Shown here: piece by piece, positions 53,064-61,746 of the stretch | Numbering within the stretch: position 1 is the first letter of the stretch | How the letters are laid out: each line of letters begins with the position of its first letter | Source of the DNA: Lapidilactobacillus wuchangensis | GTDB taxonomy: Bacteria; Bacillota; Bacilli; Lactobacillales; Lactobacillaceae | Length of the DNA: 64,000 bases | Reading direction: 5' to 3' | Assembly: GCF_003946645.1 (NCBI RefSeq) | Contig: NZ_RHOU01000006.1 | Coordinates: forward strand, 1-64,000 | The notes under the pieces: model-generated | Database searches by the model: none | What the model was told of the DNA's origin: nothing | The model's input: the letters and a program-made list of their open reading frames with translations, nothing else | Position numbers and translations under genes: made by a program

Positions 53064-53348
53064 TTAGTCGACAATCGCCATGATATCTTTTTCATGAAGA
53101 ACTAAATAACTGACGTCTTCATATTTAACTTCAGAGCCAGCATACTTATCAAAAAGAACTGTTTCGCCTTCCTTAACTGATAATGGTACTTGTTTGCCAT
53201 CATCAGTTACACGGCCAGCGCCGACAGCAACAATTTTGCCAGTTTGTGGTTTTTCTTTAGCATTGCTTGCTAAGACGATCCCACCGACAGTTTGTTCTTC
53301 TGGTTCTTCAACAGTTACGATCACGCGATCTCCTAATGGTTTTAACAC
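53064..53348 (-). CDS. groES: Co-chaperonin GroES (Hsp10)
   Basis: 94 residues: [35 protein letters not shown], then [33 protein letters not shown], the normal GroES sequence with its mobile loop. It caps GroEL. It is the first gene of the operon, with CIRCE in its leader. Confidence 0.98.
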   Translation of the reverse strand: MLKPLGDRVIVTVEEPEEQTVGGIVLASNAKEKPQTGKIVAVGAGRVTDDGKQVPLSVKEGETVLFDKYAGSEVKYEDVSYLVLHEKDIMAIVD

Positions 53349-53378
53349 TGAGAATCCCTCCGTTAATGTTTTTCTTTT

Positions 53379-53405
53379 TTAGCACTCAATGTCATCAAGT
53401 GCTAA
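53379..53405 (-). promoter_or_regulatory. CIRCE operator for HrcA
   Basis: TTAGCACTC, nine-base spacer, AAGTGCTAA: the controlling inverted repeat of chaperone expression with one mismatch from TTAGCACTC-N9-GAGTGCTAA. It lies between the groES promoter and start codon, where HrcA represses at normal temperature. Confidence 0.95.
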
Positions 53406-53416
53406 CTACAAAATTC

Positions 53417-53444
53417 ATAATAACATTTCTAGACATGAATGCAA
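53417..53444 (-). promoter_or_regulatory. groESL promoter
   Basis: Minus strand TTGCAT (53439-53444), 16-base spacer, TATTAT (53417-53422), directly upstream of CIRCE. Confidence 0.75.
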
Positions 53445-53654
53445 GTATTTTTTCTTATCACGCCCAAAAAGTTAACTGCCAATAATCACAACCAGGCAAT
53501 CCTCAAATACCACAATCAGTTTTACCAACACCAAGCAAAGAAATTTGTTCTTTTTCAATGAATAGTTATTTCACTAGCTCTTTTTTAATGGTTGATAAAT
53601 TGTTATGATTGAAGAATACCTGAACGTTGATTTTGCCTTAAGAAAGGAAACATC

Positions 53655-54314
53655 ATGCAATATAAAAAAGTTTGGAATAAAATTATTTGGATGTTACTTG
53701 GCTATGGCCTAGCCTTGCTCTTACCAGCATTACTTGTGCAAGTTTTCCGGCTCCACGGCGCAATCGCCATAAATCTTGAAGTTGCGTTAACTGCCATTCT
53801 GACGGGACTATTGATTTGGATCGACCGGCGCACCACTCGTGAAGCCGGCTTACCAAGTGATAAGAAAATTACCCTTGGCGACTGGCTGGTATATGGCTTC
53901 ACTGGGCTGTTATTAATTTACGGTGCTGAAATTCTGGGGACCTTCTTAATTACTGCTTTATTCGGGATGCCACAAACCTCACAAAATACGACCCAGATTC
54001 TAAAAATCATTAAAAGTGCGCCCGCCTTCGCCATTTATGCCGTTATTTTGGCACCAATTATGGAAGAACTGGTCTTTCGTAAAACAATTTTCGGTGTTGG
54101 CCGGCACATTATTAATCCCATTGGTGCCGCATTAATTTCCAGTCTGTTATTTGGTTTAGCTCATAATGACAATCGTTTCTTAATTATTTATTCAGGTATC
54201 GGTTTAGTCCTCTGTTGGTTATATAATCGGACTGGGTCGATCAAGGTAACCATGTTAGCTCATGCACTCCTAAACGGGATTACGATTGCCTTACAATTAC
54301 TGATTCTTAAATAA
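53655..54314 (+). CDS. CPBP-family intramembrane metalloprotease (CAAX/Abi)
   Basis: 219 residues with about six transmembrane segments. The CPBP motifs are APIMEELVFRKTIFG (EExxxR) and LLFGLAHNDN (His), plus a conserved GLVLCWLYNRTGSI segment. It is a predicted membrane protease; relatives modify peptides or provide bacteriocin self-immunity. It is a single gene, divergent from groES, a neighbourhood often seen in lactobacilli. Confidence 0.87.
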   Translation: MQYKKVWNKIIWMLLGYGLALLLPALLVQVFRLHGAIAINLEVALTAILTGLLIWIDRRTTREAGLPSDKKITLGDWLVYGFTGLLLIYGAEILGTFLITALFGMPQTSQNTTQILKIIKSAPAFAIYAVILAPIMEELVFRKTIFGVGRHIINPIGAALISSLLFGLAHNDNRFLIIYSGIGLVLCWLYNRTGSIKVTMLAHALLNGITIALQLLILK

Positions 54315-54402
54315 CAGCCAGCGCTTAAATAGTCGCCGCGCCACCTTTTAAATTTCACTGTTTAGCTCAGATTCTAATTTGAAAACAACGATTTTTAACG
54401 AC

Positions 54403-54433
54403 AAAAAAATAGCCATGATTTTCATCATGACTA
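54403..54433 (-). terminator. Terminator after rex
   Basis: On the minus strand AGTCATGAT pairs with ATCATGGCT across a four-base loop, followed by ATTTTTTT. Confidence 0.9.
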
Positions 54434-54444
54434 CCTCAGTTTAA

Positions 54445-55122
54445 TTAGTTGAATAACGGATCATTTGCTAAAGGATTAACCAACGTGCCATCTTCGTTGA
54501 AGTTATCTAAGAAGTAGATCAACGTTTGTAATTCATTAGCCAAGTCAACGTTGTGGACCCGAACATCGTCAGGTACATTCAACCGCATTGGTGTAAAGTT
54601 TAAAATACCACGCACGCCATACTTCACTAATTCATCAGCGATTTCTTGGGCGTGATCAAATGGCACTGTTAAAACAACAATGTTGATTTGTTGATCAAGC
54701 AATTGTTCTTTTAATTCTGACATTGGGTAAATTGGCACACCACTATGAATCGTGCCGGTCAATTTAGGATCAACATCAAATGCTGCGCTAATGCGGATAT
54801 TGTTTGTTTGGCGGAAATTATAATTAAGTAATGCCTGACCCAAATTACCAACACCAACTAAAGCAACGTTAGTCAAATGATCTTGATTCAGTAGCTTCTT
54901 GAAGAATTTCAATAAAGCATCAACATCATAGCCATAACCACGTTTGCCAAGAGCGCCAAAGTATGAAAAGTCACGACGGATTGTGGCACTATCAACTTTA
55001 ACTGCTTCTGACAATTCTGCAGAAGAAACTTTTGTCTTTTCGCCGTCATGCAAGAACTGCAAATAACGGTAGTATAAAGGTAACCGCCGAGCAGTTGCCT
55101 TTGGAATTTTTATTTCAGCCAT
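54445..55122 (-). CDS. rex: Redox-sensing transcriptional repressor Rex
   Basis: 225 residues. The N-terminal winged helix is [21 protein letters not shown]...[33 protein letters not shown]; the C-terminal Rossmann domain has [16 protein letters not shown]. Rex binds DNA at low NADH/NAD+ and is released by NADH, controlling fermentation genes. A Rex-box-like sequence lies ~70 bases upstream. It is divergent from the ABC-F gene. Confidence 0.96.
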   Translation of the reverse strand: MAEIKIPKATARRLPLYYRYLQFLHDGEKTKVSSAELSEAVKVDSATIRRDFSYFGALGKRGYGYDVDALLKFFKKLLNQDHLTNVALVGVGNLGQALLNYNFRQTNNIRISAAFDVDPKLTGTIHSGVPIYPMSELKEQLLDQQINIVVLTVPFDHAQEIADELVKYGVRGILNFTPMRLNVPDDVRVHNVDLANELQTLIYFLDNFNEDGTLVNPLANDPLFN

Positions 55123-55193
55123 TGCTGAAACACCTCAGTCTTTCAAAGAATATTGTAGTACATTGTCAATCATCCAAAGTGATTATTCCACAA

Positions 55194-55211
55194 TTTGTGT
55201 AAAGTTACAAC
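55194..55211. promoter_or_regulatory. Possible Rex box upstream of rex
   Basis: TTGTGTAAAGTTACAA resembles the Rex consensus TTGTGAA-N4-TTCACAA imperfectly (two bases shorter). Position in the rex / ABC-F divergent region would allow autoregulation. Confidence 0.45.
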
Positions 55212-55385
55212 ACCAATTCTGACTTTTATCTTAAACAATTAGTGAAAATTATGCAATTAAAACGTTCAAAGGTTAATAAATACGCTATTTTCTTAACATA
55301 AACTAACGTTAAATAAATTTTTTAATTTTTTCTTAACATCGATTTTTTATCGTACAATCATCAACAAAGTGAGGATTTTTTAATC

Positions 55386-57287
55386 ATGATAATTTTACAA
55401 ACGCAACAAGTCGCTCGTTATTTCGGCGCCGAAACACTTTTTGAAAAAGCCAATTTAGAAATTCAGGATCAAGGCCGCGTCGGATTAGTCGGCGTCAATG
55501 GCTCTGGTAAATCAACACTACTGAAAATCATCGCTGGGATTGATGCGCCTGATGCCGGCCAAGTCATCTACAATAAGGGCTTGACCATTGGCTATTTGGC
55601 CCAGAACAGTGGTTTAGACTCACAGAAAACCATCCTTGAAGAAATGACCAGTGTTTTTAATTACTTGCGGGAAATGGCTGATCAGTTGCATCAAATGGAA
55701 GTTCAGCTTGGGAGCGAACCAACAAATCAAACCCTACTCAATGCTTATGACGATTTACTTGTGAAATTCAAATCTGAAAATGGTTACGGCTATGAAGCAG
55801 AAATTCGCAATGTTTTATCTGGCTTTCAGTTTCCAGCAGCCACCTATGATAAATCAATTGCCGATCTTTCTGGTGGTGAGCGATCACGCCTAGCCCTAGC
55901 AAAGATTCTTTTGCAAAAACCAGTTTTATTAATTCTCGATGAACCAACAAACCATTTAGATATTGAAACTTTAAATTGGTTAGAGAAATATTTACAAAGC
56001 TATGCCGGTGCTCTTTTGATTGTTTCACATGACCAATATTTTCTTGACCACGTCACGAAAGAAATTTATGCCTTAAGTCAGCATGAGCTGCGGCATTATC
56101 ATGGTAACTACACGGACTATCTCCAGCAACGCGACCAGGATTTTCAACAAGCAACACAAGCCTATGAACAACAACAAGCTGAAATCAAACGATTGCAAAC
56201 TTTCGTCGACAAAAATTTAACCCGGGCTTCGACGACGAAACGGGCACAAAGTCGGCGCAAACAATTGGAAAAAATGGACCGTTTAGTTAAACCGAAAGAT
56301 GAAGAAAAGGCCCTGCACTTCCATTTTGATATTAACAAAGAAACCGGTAAGGAAGTGCTAGGTGTTCACGATTTAGCAATTGGTTACGATTCGCACACCA
56401 TGGTTAGCCCGATTAACTTCGACGTGCGGAAAGGCCAACGTTTGGCGGTGATTGGTGCTAACGGGATTGGTAAATCAACCCTCGTCAAAACACTGATTGG
56501 TAAAATCCCAGCAATTCAGGGCACTTTTAAATTTGGCGCCAATGTTGAAATTGGCTACTACGATCAGGATTTAACTCAGTTAGACCGTAGTAAAACGGTT
56601 CTCAATACGATTTGGGATGAACATCCCCTTTTGCCAGAACAACAAATTCGTAATGTCCTAGGCAGTTTCCTATTTAGCGGCGATGATGTGCTTAAAGTGG
56701 TTCATCAATTATCTGGTGGTGAAAAAGCCCGGCTGCTATTAACCAAACTAGCGATGGAACAACGAAATGTGCTGATCATGGATGAACCAACTAACCATTT
56801 GGACATTCAAAGTAAAGAAGTACTGGAACAAGCTTTGCAAAATTTTGCCGGGACGTTGATTTTCGTTTCTCATGACCGTTATTTCATTAATCAATTGGCC
56901 GATCAAGTCTTGGACGTTCAAAGTGATGGCAGTCATCTTTACGCTGGTAATTATGATTTCTATTTAGAAAAACGTGCGCCAGAAACCAACGCCACTGAAA
57001 CAACTAACCAACCTATTTCTGATAATCAAGCCCAATTCTTAGCGGACAAGGAGCAGCAAAAGCAACGCCGCCGCCTTGAACGAGCAGTCACTGCTGCTGA
57101 AGAGAAAATGCAAAAGTTGGCCCAACAAGATGCCGACTTACAGGCGGCCATGGCTCAACCTGACATTCAGGCTGACTTCACTAAACTAGCTGATTTACAA
57201 CAACAACTAGAGCAAGTTCAGGCCGCTGCTGACCAAGCCGAAACTGACTGGTTACAAGCAGCCGATGATTTGGAGAATGCGGAATAA
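55386..57287 (+). CDS. ABC-F family ATPase (YdiF-like)
   Basis: 633 residues, soluble. Two ABC domains: first with GVNGSGKST, LSGGERSRLALAK and LLILDEPTNHLD; second with GANGIGKST, LSGGEKARLLL and LIMDEPTNHLD. A P-site interaction linker lies between (TRASTTKRAQSRRKQLEKMDRL). A C-terminal coiled coil (about 560-633) follows. No membrane domain. ABC-F proteins act on the ribosome's E site in translation or rescue; some give antibiotic protection. The rex-adjacent position matches Bacillus YdiF. Confidence 0.92.
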   Translation: MIILQTQQVARYFGAETLFEKANLEIQDQGRVGLVGVNGSGKSTLLKIIAGIDAPDAGQVIYNKGLTIGYLAQNSGLDSQKTILEEMTSVFNYLREMADQLHQMEVQLGSEPTNQTLLNAYDDLLVKFKSENGYGYEAEIRNVLSGFQFPAATYDKSIADLSGGERSRLALAKILLQKPVLLILDEPTNHLDIETLNWLEKYLQSYAGALLIVSHDQYFLDHVTKEIYALSQHELRHYHGNYTDYLQQRDQDFQQATQAYEQQQAEIKRLQTFVDKNLTRASTTKRAQSRRKQLEKMDRLVKPKDEEKALHFHFDINKETGKEVLGVHDLAIGYDSHTMVSPINFDVRKGQRLAVIGANGIGKSTLVKTLIGKIPAIQGTFKFGANVEIGYYDQDLTQLDRSKTVLNTIWDEHPLLPEQQIRNVLGSFLFSGDDVLKVVHQLSGGEKARLLLTKLAMEQRNVLIMDEPTNHLDIQSKEVLEQALQNFAGTLIFVSHDRYFINQLADQVLDVQSDGSHLYAGNYDFYLEKRAPETNATETTNQPISDNQAQFLADKEQQKQRRRLERAVTAAEEKMQKLAQQDADLQAAMAQPDIQADFTKLADLQQQLEQVQAAADQAETDWLQAADDLENAE

Positions 57288-57317
57288 TCGCTTCGCAAGT
57301 CACCTCATCACAAGTGT

Positions 57318-57372
57318 ACAAAAAAGGCCTAGCCCAACGAAAATAAATTCGTTTGGACTAGACCTTTTTTAA
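57318..57372. terminator. Bidirectional terminator between ABC-F gene and PTS IIB gene
   Basis: AAAAAAGG-CTAG-CCAACGAA pairs with TTCGTTTGG-CTAG-CCTTTTTT across a short loop; A and T runs flank both sides. Confidence 0.92.
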
Positions 57373-57388
57373 TGAACAGTTAAACTAA

Positions 57389-57706
57389 TTAAGCCATCAA
57401 CTTTTCAGCTTGTGCTAAAACAGCATCGCCATCCATCATGCCATATGAACGCATGTCGATAACTTCAACAGGGATATTCTTGTCAGCTAATTTCTTCTGG
57501 AATTGGCTTAACATGAAACGAACTTGAGGCCCGAGCAACATAACGTCGATCTTCTTTGCTGCTAATTCGTTGTCAGCATCGCTGGCAGCTGTTGCGAAGA
57601 TATCAACATCGATACCCTTTGCTTCAGCAGCTTTTTGCATTTTTGTAACTAAAAGGCTAGTAGACATACCAGCACTACATACGAGCATAATTGTTTTTTC
57701 AGCCAT
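57389..57706 (-). CDS. Orphan PTS IIB subunit, lactose/cellobiose family
   Basis: 105 residues. MAEKTIMLVCSAGMSTSLLVTKMQKAAEAKG carries the phosphorylated Cys loop (CSAGMSTS); VMLLGPQVRFMLSQFQKKL follows, the usual IIB-Lac/Cel fold. It takes phosphate from IIA and passes it to the sugar in IIC. No IIA, IIC or glycosidase gene is adjacent, so partners must lie elsewhere or it has a regulatory role. A strong promoter and a downstream cre-like palindrome suggest CcpA repression. Confidence 0.9.
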   Translation of the reverse strand: MAEKTIMLVCSAGMSTSLLVTKMQKAAEAKGIDVDIFATAASDADNELAAKKIDVMLLGPQVRFMLSQFQKKLADKNIPVEVIDMRSYGMMDGDAVLAQAEKLMA

Positions 57707-57732
57707 AATATAAGCGCTCCTTTATTGTTAAA

Positions 57733-57794
57733 TGAAAGTGATCTAATCGCTTTCAGTACAATCTAATATTAGTCTAAAAAATAGTAAGTGTCAA
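57733..57794 (-). promoter_or_regulatory. Promoter and cre-like operator of the PTS IIB gene
   Basis: Minus strand TTGACA (57789-57794), 17-base spacer, TATAAT-like TAATAT (57766-57771). Just downstream the palindrome TGAAAG...CTTTCA (57733-57755) starts TGAAAGCGATTA, close to the cre consensus. That position would allow roadblock repression by CcpA. Confidence 0.75.
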
Positions 57795-57803
57795 TCATCC
57801 GAA

Positions 57804-58838
57804 CTAGATCAGGTCTAGACCAGGTGCTGCGTTTAAACTTAACTCAGCAAAAGCATCATGATTGTCCAGTTTAATTTGTGCAGCGGCACCGATCATGGCC
57901 GCATTATCACCACATAAACGCAGTGGTGGCACAATTAAATCAACCTGGGGAAACTTAGCAGCTAATTCAGCCGTCATCTTTTCATGTAAGCCTTGATTAG
58001 CAGCCACACCACCAGCAATAATTAATTGCTTAACTGGGTATTCCACTAAGGCCCGCAGTGTTTTACCAACTAAGACATCACTCACACTAGCTTGGAAGCT
58101 AGTGGCCAAATCAGCGCGATTTAAAGTCTCACCGATTTGTTCGGCATGGTGGACCCGATTGATAAAGGCACTCTTTAGGCCACTGAAGCTAAAGTCATAA
58201 TTGTCTTCATCTAACATTGCTCGAGGAAAATTAAAGGTATCTTGGCCTTGATGAGCCAACTGATCAACAGTTTTACCAGCGGGATAGTTGATGCCGAGAA
58301 TGCGACCAATTTTATCGTAAGCCTCACCTGCTGCATCATCACGAGTCTCGCCTAGCAAATGATACTCATCAGGTTGCGGCACCAAAACTAATTCAGTATG
58401 ACCACCAGAAACAACCAGCGCCATAAATGGATAAATAAGTGGCTTAACCAGCTGAGCTGCATAAATATGGCCAGCCAAATGATTCACCGGGATCAAGGGC
58501 AGCTGATGAGCATAAGCAATGGCCTTGGCCGCACTAATCCCGATTAATAACGAACCAACCAGCCCGGGACCATAAGTTACCGCAACTGCGGTCAAATCCT
58601 CATAACTGACATTTGCTTCTGTTAAAGCCAATTCCGTACAATGCAAAATCGCCTCAACATGATGTCGGCTGGCCACTTCAGGGACCACGCCGCCAAATCG
58701 TTGATGACTTTTAATTTGAGTCGCAATAATATTACTCAAAATTTTTCGACCGTTCTCAATAACGGCCACACTAGTCTCATCACAACTAGATTCAAACGCT
58801 AAAATAAGTTGTCGCTGATTATTCAAACAAGACACCAC
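57804..58838 (-). CDS. tsaD: tRNA N6-adenosine threonylcarbamoyltransferase TsaD
   Basis: 344 residues, ASKHA fold: [20 protein letters not shown], metal site [14 protein letters not shown] (His pair), [28 protein letters not shown], and a C-terminal [13 protein letters not shown]. It transfers threonylcarbamoyl to A37 of ANN-decoding tRNAs with TsaB and TsaE. The first residues (MVSCLNNQ) are open from GTG 58838, but TTG 58826 is also possible; no strong ribosome binding site decides. It is the last gene of tsaB-rimI-tsaD. Confidence 0.96.
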   Translation of the reverse strand: MVSCLNNQRQLILAFESSCDETSVAVIENGRKILSNIIATQIKSHQRFGGVVPEVASRHHVEAILHCTELALTEANVSYEDLTAVAVTYGPGLVGSLLIGISAAKAIAYAHQLPLIPVNHLAGHIYAAQLVKPLIYPFMALVVSGGHTELVLVPQPDEYHLLGETRDDAAGEAYDKIGRILGINYPAGKTVDQLAHQGQDTFNFPRAMLDEDNYDFSFSGLKSAFINRVHHAEQIGETLNRADLATSFQASVSDVLVGKTLRALVEYPVKQLIIAGGVAANQGLHEKMTAELAAKFPQVDLIVPPLRLCGDNAAMIGAAAQIKLDNHDAFAELSLNAAPGLDLI

Positions 58839-58849
58839 ACTATTACTTT

Positions 58850-59392
58850 TTATTTAAGAGGTAAACACATTGAAACTGCGTCAGAATGATCATAGTCATA
58901 ATAATTAACCCTGACCCTCTGATCAATAAAACCTAATTGATGATACAAATTTAGCGCTGGTAAATTATCAGTCCGCGCTTCCAATGTCACAATTTGACAC
59001 TGATGTTCTTGGGCAACCGCAATCATTTTCGTCATCAAAAATCGACCTAAGCCCCGACCTTGCCAGTCTTTAGCAATTGCCAAATTCGTAATATGACTTT
59101 CATGATACTTAAACCAACAGCCGATATAACCAATTAATTGATCGTCATCAGTGAACAAGCCCCAATATAGGCGTTGGCTTTGGTGGCTAATTTCATTAAG
59201 GAAGACCCAGCGATTCCAAGGTAACATGCCGGCGTACAGTTCTCGTTCAACAACCAGAACTTGGTCTAAATCACCAGCTGCCAAGGGCCGTAAATAATAA
59301 TGATTAGTCGCCAACGTAAAATCATAAGGATACGTCATCGTTGATACCTGCTTATAACGCCATGGCCACCATTGTTTAAACTTCTTCAACAT
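58850..59392 (-). CDS. rimI: Ribosomal protein S18-alanine N-acetyltransferase RimI
   Basis: About 180 residues, GNAT fold. The acetyl-CoA loop is [36 protein letters not shown] is the conserved C-terminal RimI block. It acetylates the N-terminus of ribosomal protein S18. It overlaps the end of tsaB; start MLKKFKQWW (59392) is chosen because lactobacillar homologues carry a similar basic extension. A shorter start at 59338 (MTYPYDF) has an AGG nearby and cannot be ruled out. Confidence 0.9.
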   Translation of the reverse strand: MLKKFKQWWPWRYKQVSTMTYPYDFTLATNHYYLRPLAAGDLDQVLVVERELYAGMLPWNRWVFLNEISHQSQRLYWGLFTDDDQLIGYIGCWFKYHESHITNLAIAKDWQGRGLGRFLMTKMIAVAQEHQCQIVTLEARTDNLPALNLYHQLGFIDQRVRVNYYDYDHSDAVSMCLPLK

Positions 59393-60122
59393 AGTTCGTT
59401 TTAGGCGCATCAGGATGAGCCTTGAGCCAATTTGCTTCAGCCTCAGTTGGTCGCAAATAGTTAGGTACTAACGCATTTAAGTCAGTCACTAAATGACGTT
59501 CATTCACTAATAGGCCAAAGTTACCCGCCAATGGTTGCGTCGCTAAGCCTTGGGCAATTTGAACTTTTTTATTGGTTAACGCGGTCTGGAAATAGTCCTG
59601 TTGTTCAACTGTTAATTGGCCGGCTAGTACGATTTGTTCCTGTGGCAATTTCAAAATGGCCGTGACGATCTGTTCAGCACTTAAATAAGCATCAGGTTGT
59701 AAAGTAACAGCCTGATGGTCTTGCCACCGATAAAAACCAGTAAAGAAGCAATTACGCCGAGCATCAATTAACGGCACAATCACTTGATCCATCGTTGCCG
59801 TCGCCCATGGTGTCGTCAATGCCGCTAAACTGGACAACGCATAAAGTGGCTTTTTTAAAGTCCAAGCTAATGTTTTCGCAGTAGTAACCGCAATCCGTAC
59901 ACCAGTATAAGAACCTGGACCAATTGTCACCACGAAACGATCAATTGCTTGAATGGTCGTTTGCGCTAATTTTAGCGCCTGATCAATTGCTGGCATCAAG
60001 GTTGTACTATGATTCTTAGCACAGGCGGTTTGAATTTGAGCAACTGGCTGTTGATCAGCAAGCACTGCCACGCTCAAAGGAATATTAGAAGTATCTATTG
60101 CAAGGGTCAACAAAAGCACTGC
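59376..60122 (-). CDS. tsaB: tRNA threonylcarbamoyladenosine biosynthesis protein TsaB
   Basis: About 248 residues: LLTLAIDTSNIPLSVAVLAD, then VVTIGPGSYTGVRIAVTTAKTLAW, the TsaB (YeaZ) signature. It is an inactive ASKHA paralogue that dimerises with TsaD for t6A synthesis. Start codons are GTG 60122, TTG 60116 or TTG 60113 after AGAGG; GTG is only four bases from it. It is the first gene of tsaB-rimI-tsaD. Repeat locus 11 begins ~120 bases upstream. Confidence 0.92.
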   Translation of the reverse strand, partial: AVLLLTLAIDTSNIPLSVAVLADQQPVAQIQTACAKNHSTTLMPAIDQALKLAQTTIQAIDRFVVTIGPGSYTGVRIAVTTAKTLAWTLKKPLYALSSLAALTTPWATATMDQVIVPLIDARRNCFFTGFYRWQDHQAVTLQPDAYLSAEQIVTAILKLPQEQIVLAGQLTVEQQDYFQTALTNKKVQIAQGLATQPLAGNFGLLVNERHLVTDLNALVPNYLRPTEAEANWLKAHPDAPKTNYVEEV

Positions 60123-60242
60123 GCCTCTTTCTGAAATGAATAACCTCATTTTAACATAAAACGTGGTTGTTGTAAGTGACGATAACTAGACCAGTGAAGT
60201 TGAGATAAATAAAGTTTTAATTTTAAGTTCAAAAAATTGACG

Positions 60243-60940
60243 GTGTTAAAACGGAACTGGTTCTGACTGCATTCCGGGCTGCTTGGCGTGGAACGCGGCG
60301 GCCGTCGATTTGAGCTTTTCTGCGAAAATCTCAAATTCGAGGCTTATCGTAAGTGCTAAAGCACCAACGATAATTTCGCGGCTGACGCCAAGATCCCTCC
60401 ATTCCGTCTGGAATTGATGTAGTGCACCTCAGCTATGTTAGTGCTTAAGACATTACAGCGGGACTGAGCAACTCGTTTCAAATTGTTGTTACAACTAAAC
60501 AGGATTAAAAAAAGTCTGTTCAACATTTCCCTGGTTTTATCCAGAAAACTTGTCAAGCAGGCTCAGTAGTTTACTTCAATTTGATCCTCAAAACAGTGGT
60601 GCTCAATTCTGTTAGTTTACTCTGGTGGTTGCTGGGCGATTGGCCATCCAACTTCACTAGTACAGCCTTGATATCAATCAAATGTGAAGTGAACTAATTT
60701 AGCTCAAAACGCAGTGGAGGCCGCCGGAGTGTCAGCCGCCAAATTATCCTTGGCGCTTTAGCGCTTAGGATAAGGTTGGTATTTGAGATTGTTGCGTTAG
60801 CAATAAGCTCAAATCAATCCCGGCCGCGTTTCACACTCCGCCGGCCGCAACGGAGTTGTCCGCTATTCTGCTCAAAACTAGTCCGTCTCCAAATCGACGA
60901 CCACAGCGTTCCACGCCCTCTAAATCGCCCAGCAACCACC
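60243..60940 (+). repeat. Structured mosaic repeat locus 11 (composite, forward)
   Basis: A core (60243-60415) with terminus GTGTTAAAACGGAAC, closing helix TTGGCGT/ACGCCAA, hairpins ATTTGAG...CTCAAAT and TTATCGT/ACGATAA. A T-flanked hairpin follows (60508-60566). Then perfect 18-bp outer arms GGTGGTTGCTGGGCGATT (60624-60641) and AATCGCCCAGCAACCACC (60923-60940) enclose an inverted B core (about 60712-60880; closing helix GGAGTGT/ACACTCC; hairpin TTATCCT-GCGC/GCGC-AGGATAA). Remains of the older inner core (ACCACAGCGTTCCACGCC, about 60900-60917) lie between B core and right arm. Confidence 0.87.
60508..60566. terminator. Decayed terminator-like hairpin inside repeat locus 11
   Basis: AGTCTGTTCAACA pairs imperfectly with TGTCAAGCAGGCT around CCTGG/CCAG. 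Homologous to the stronger hairpins in loci 1, 2 and 5 but with mismatches. Confidence 0.55.
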
Positions 60941-60970
60941 TTTTCTAATTGGGGAAGTCTTGGCCCAATT

Positions 60971-61006
60971 TCAAACTCAAATCAATCCGGCGGCGTTTCA
61001 TAACCT
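60971..61006 (-). repeat. Fragment of a further mosaic-repeat core
   Basis: CTCAAATCAATCC-GGCGGCGTTTCATAACC resembles the right arm of the inverted B cores (CTCAAATCAATCC, GGCCGCGTTCCACAACCC). It lies within ten bases of the folT stop codon and has no partner arm, so it is a decayed remnant. Confidence 0.6.
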
Positions 61007-61009
61007 AAC

Positions 61010-61546
61010 TTAAGAATTCAAGCGCTGATCCAAATGCAATTTGGCGACTGCTTTTAGTAGAAAATAGATGCCTAAATAATAAATCGGAATCATTAACAAT
61101 TCTTTAGGCAACCGCGTCAGGAATAACGGCCAGAAATTAGCGCCGTACATAAAATGCAGTAACAACGTGTTCAGCAATAAATTGCTGCCTAAATTGATTA
61201 TCACGGCAACTGCTAGCACCCGCCACCAAGAAATTTGTGGCATGCGCCGTTGGTCTAACAGCCAGCCAAAAATAAAGCCACTGAAAATCGCCACAAAGGT
61301 AAAGCCAATGTTAAAGCTACCCAACGGAAACAGAATTGCGCCAATAAAATCACTGACACCGCCGGCAATCGCTGCATAAAACGGCCCATACCAGTAACCA
61401 ATCAAGGCACTAACTAGAAACGTTGCCGAAAACTTGAGAAAATTTGTTCCAAACGAAAAGCGGCCCACTACTAATTGCATTGCAATGAGGACCGCCAAAA
61501 AGACCAACTTCTGCGTAGCCAAGCCACGCCGCGTTGTTTTTTCCAT
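61010..61546 (-). CDS. folT: Folate ECF transporter S component FolT
   Basis: 178 residues with six transmembrane segments: LVFLAVLIAMQLVVGRFSFGTNFLKFS, FLVSALIGYWYGPFYAAIAGGVSDFIGAILFPLG, and a C-terminal LLNTLLLHFMYG and LPKELLMIPIYYLGIYFLLKAV. The FSFGTNFLKF and PKEL motifs fit the FolT group of ECF S subunits, which bind folate and share the EcfAA'T module. AAGGAG before ATG 61546 sets the start. The upstream tetrahydrofolate riboswitch supports the specificity. Confidence 0.92.
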   Translation of the reverse strand: MEKTTRRGLATQKLVFLAVLIAMQLVVGRFSFGTNFLKFSATFLVSALIGYWYGPFYAAIAGGVSDFIGAILFPLGSFNIGFTFVAIFSGFIFGWLLDQRRMPQISWWRVLAVAVIINLGSNLLLNTLLLHFMYGANFWPLFLTRLPKELLMIPIYYLGIYFLLKAVAKLHLDQRLNS

Positions 61547-61583
61547 AATTGAACACTCCTTCTTGGGAGCGCCACTAAAAAAA

Positions 61584-61673
61584 GCGGCGAATGCGGTGAA
61601 TAAATCGCGAATGATCCTTCGTCCGATGTTCACATTCCGTTCCATCAGCACTTAACGCTTACTCACCTACTCC
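61584..61673 (-). promoter_or_regulatory. Tetrahydrofolate riboswitch of folT
   Basis: On the minus strand the aptamer runs from GGAGTAGGTGAG through GCGTTAAGTG and GGAATGT to CACCGCATTCGCCGC, the order of conserved blocks of the THF riboswitch. It is followed by a GCCGC...GTGGC hairpin and AAGGAG of folT, which suggests translational or terminator-type control. The aptamer family is recognised by its conserved blocks; no folding was computed. Confidence 0.9.
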
Positions 61674-61684
61674 GAATAAGTTCA

Positions 61685-61713
61685 ATCATAGAATATTTTA
61701 TTTTAAAAGGCAA
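61685..61713 (-). promoter_or_regulatory. Promoter of the folT transcript
   Basis: Minus strand TTGCCT (61708-61713), 17-base spacer, TATGAT (61685-61690), about 12 bases before the riboswitch. Confidence 0.75.
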
Positions 61714-61746
61714 GCAAATAAATTGTGCCCAATTAATCATCAACGC

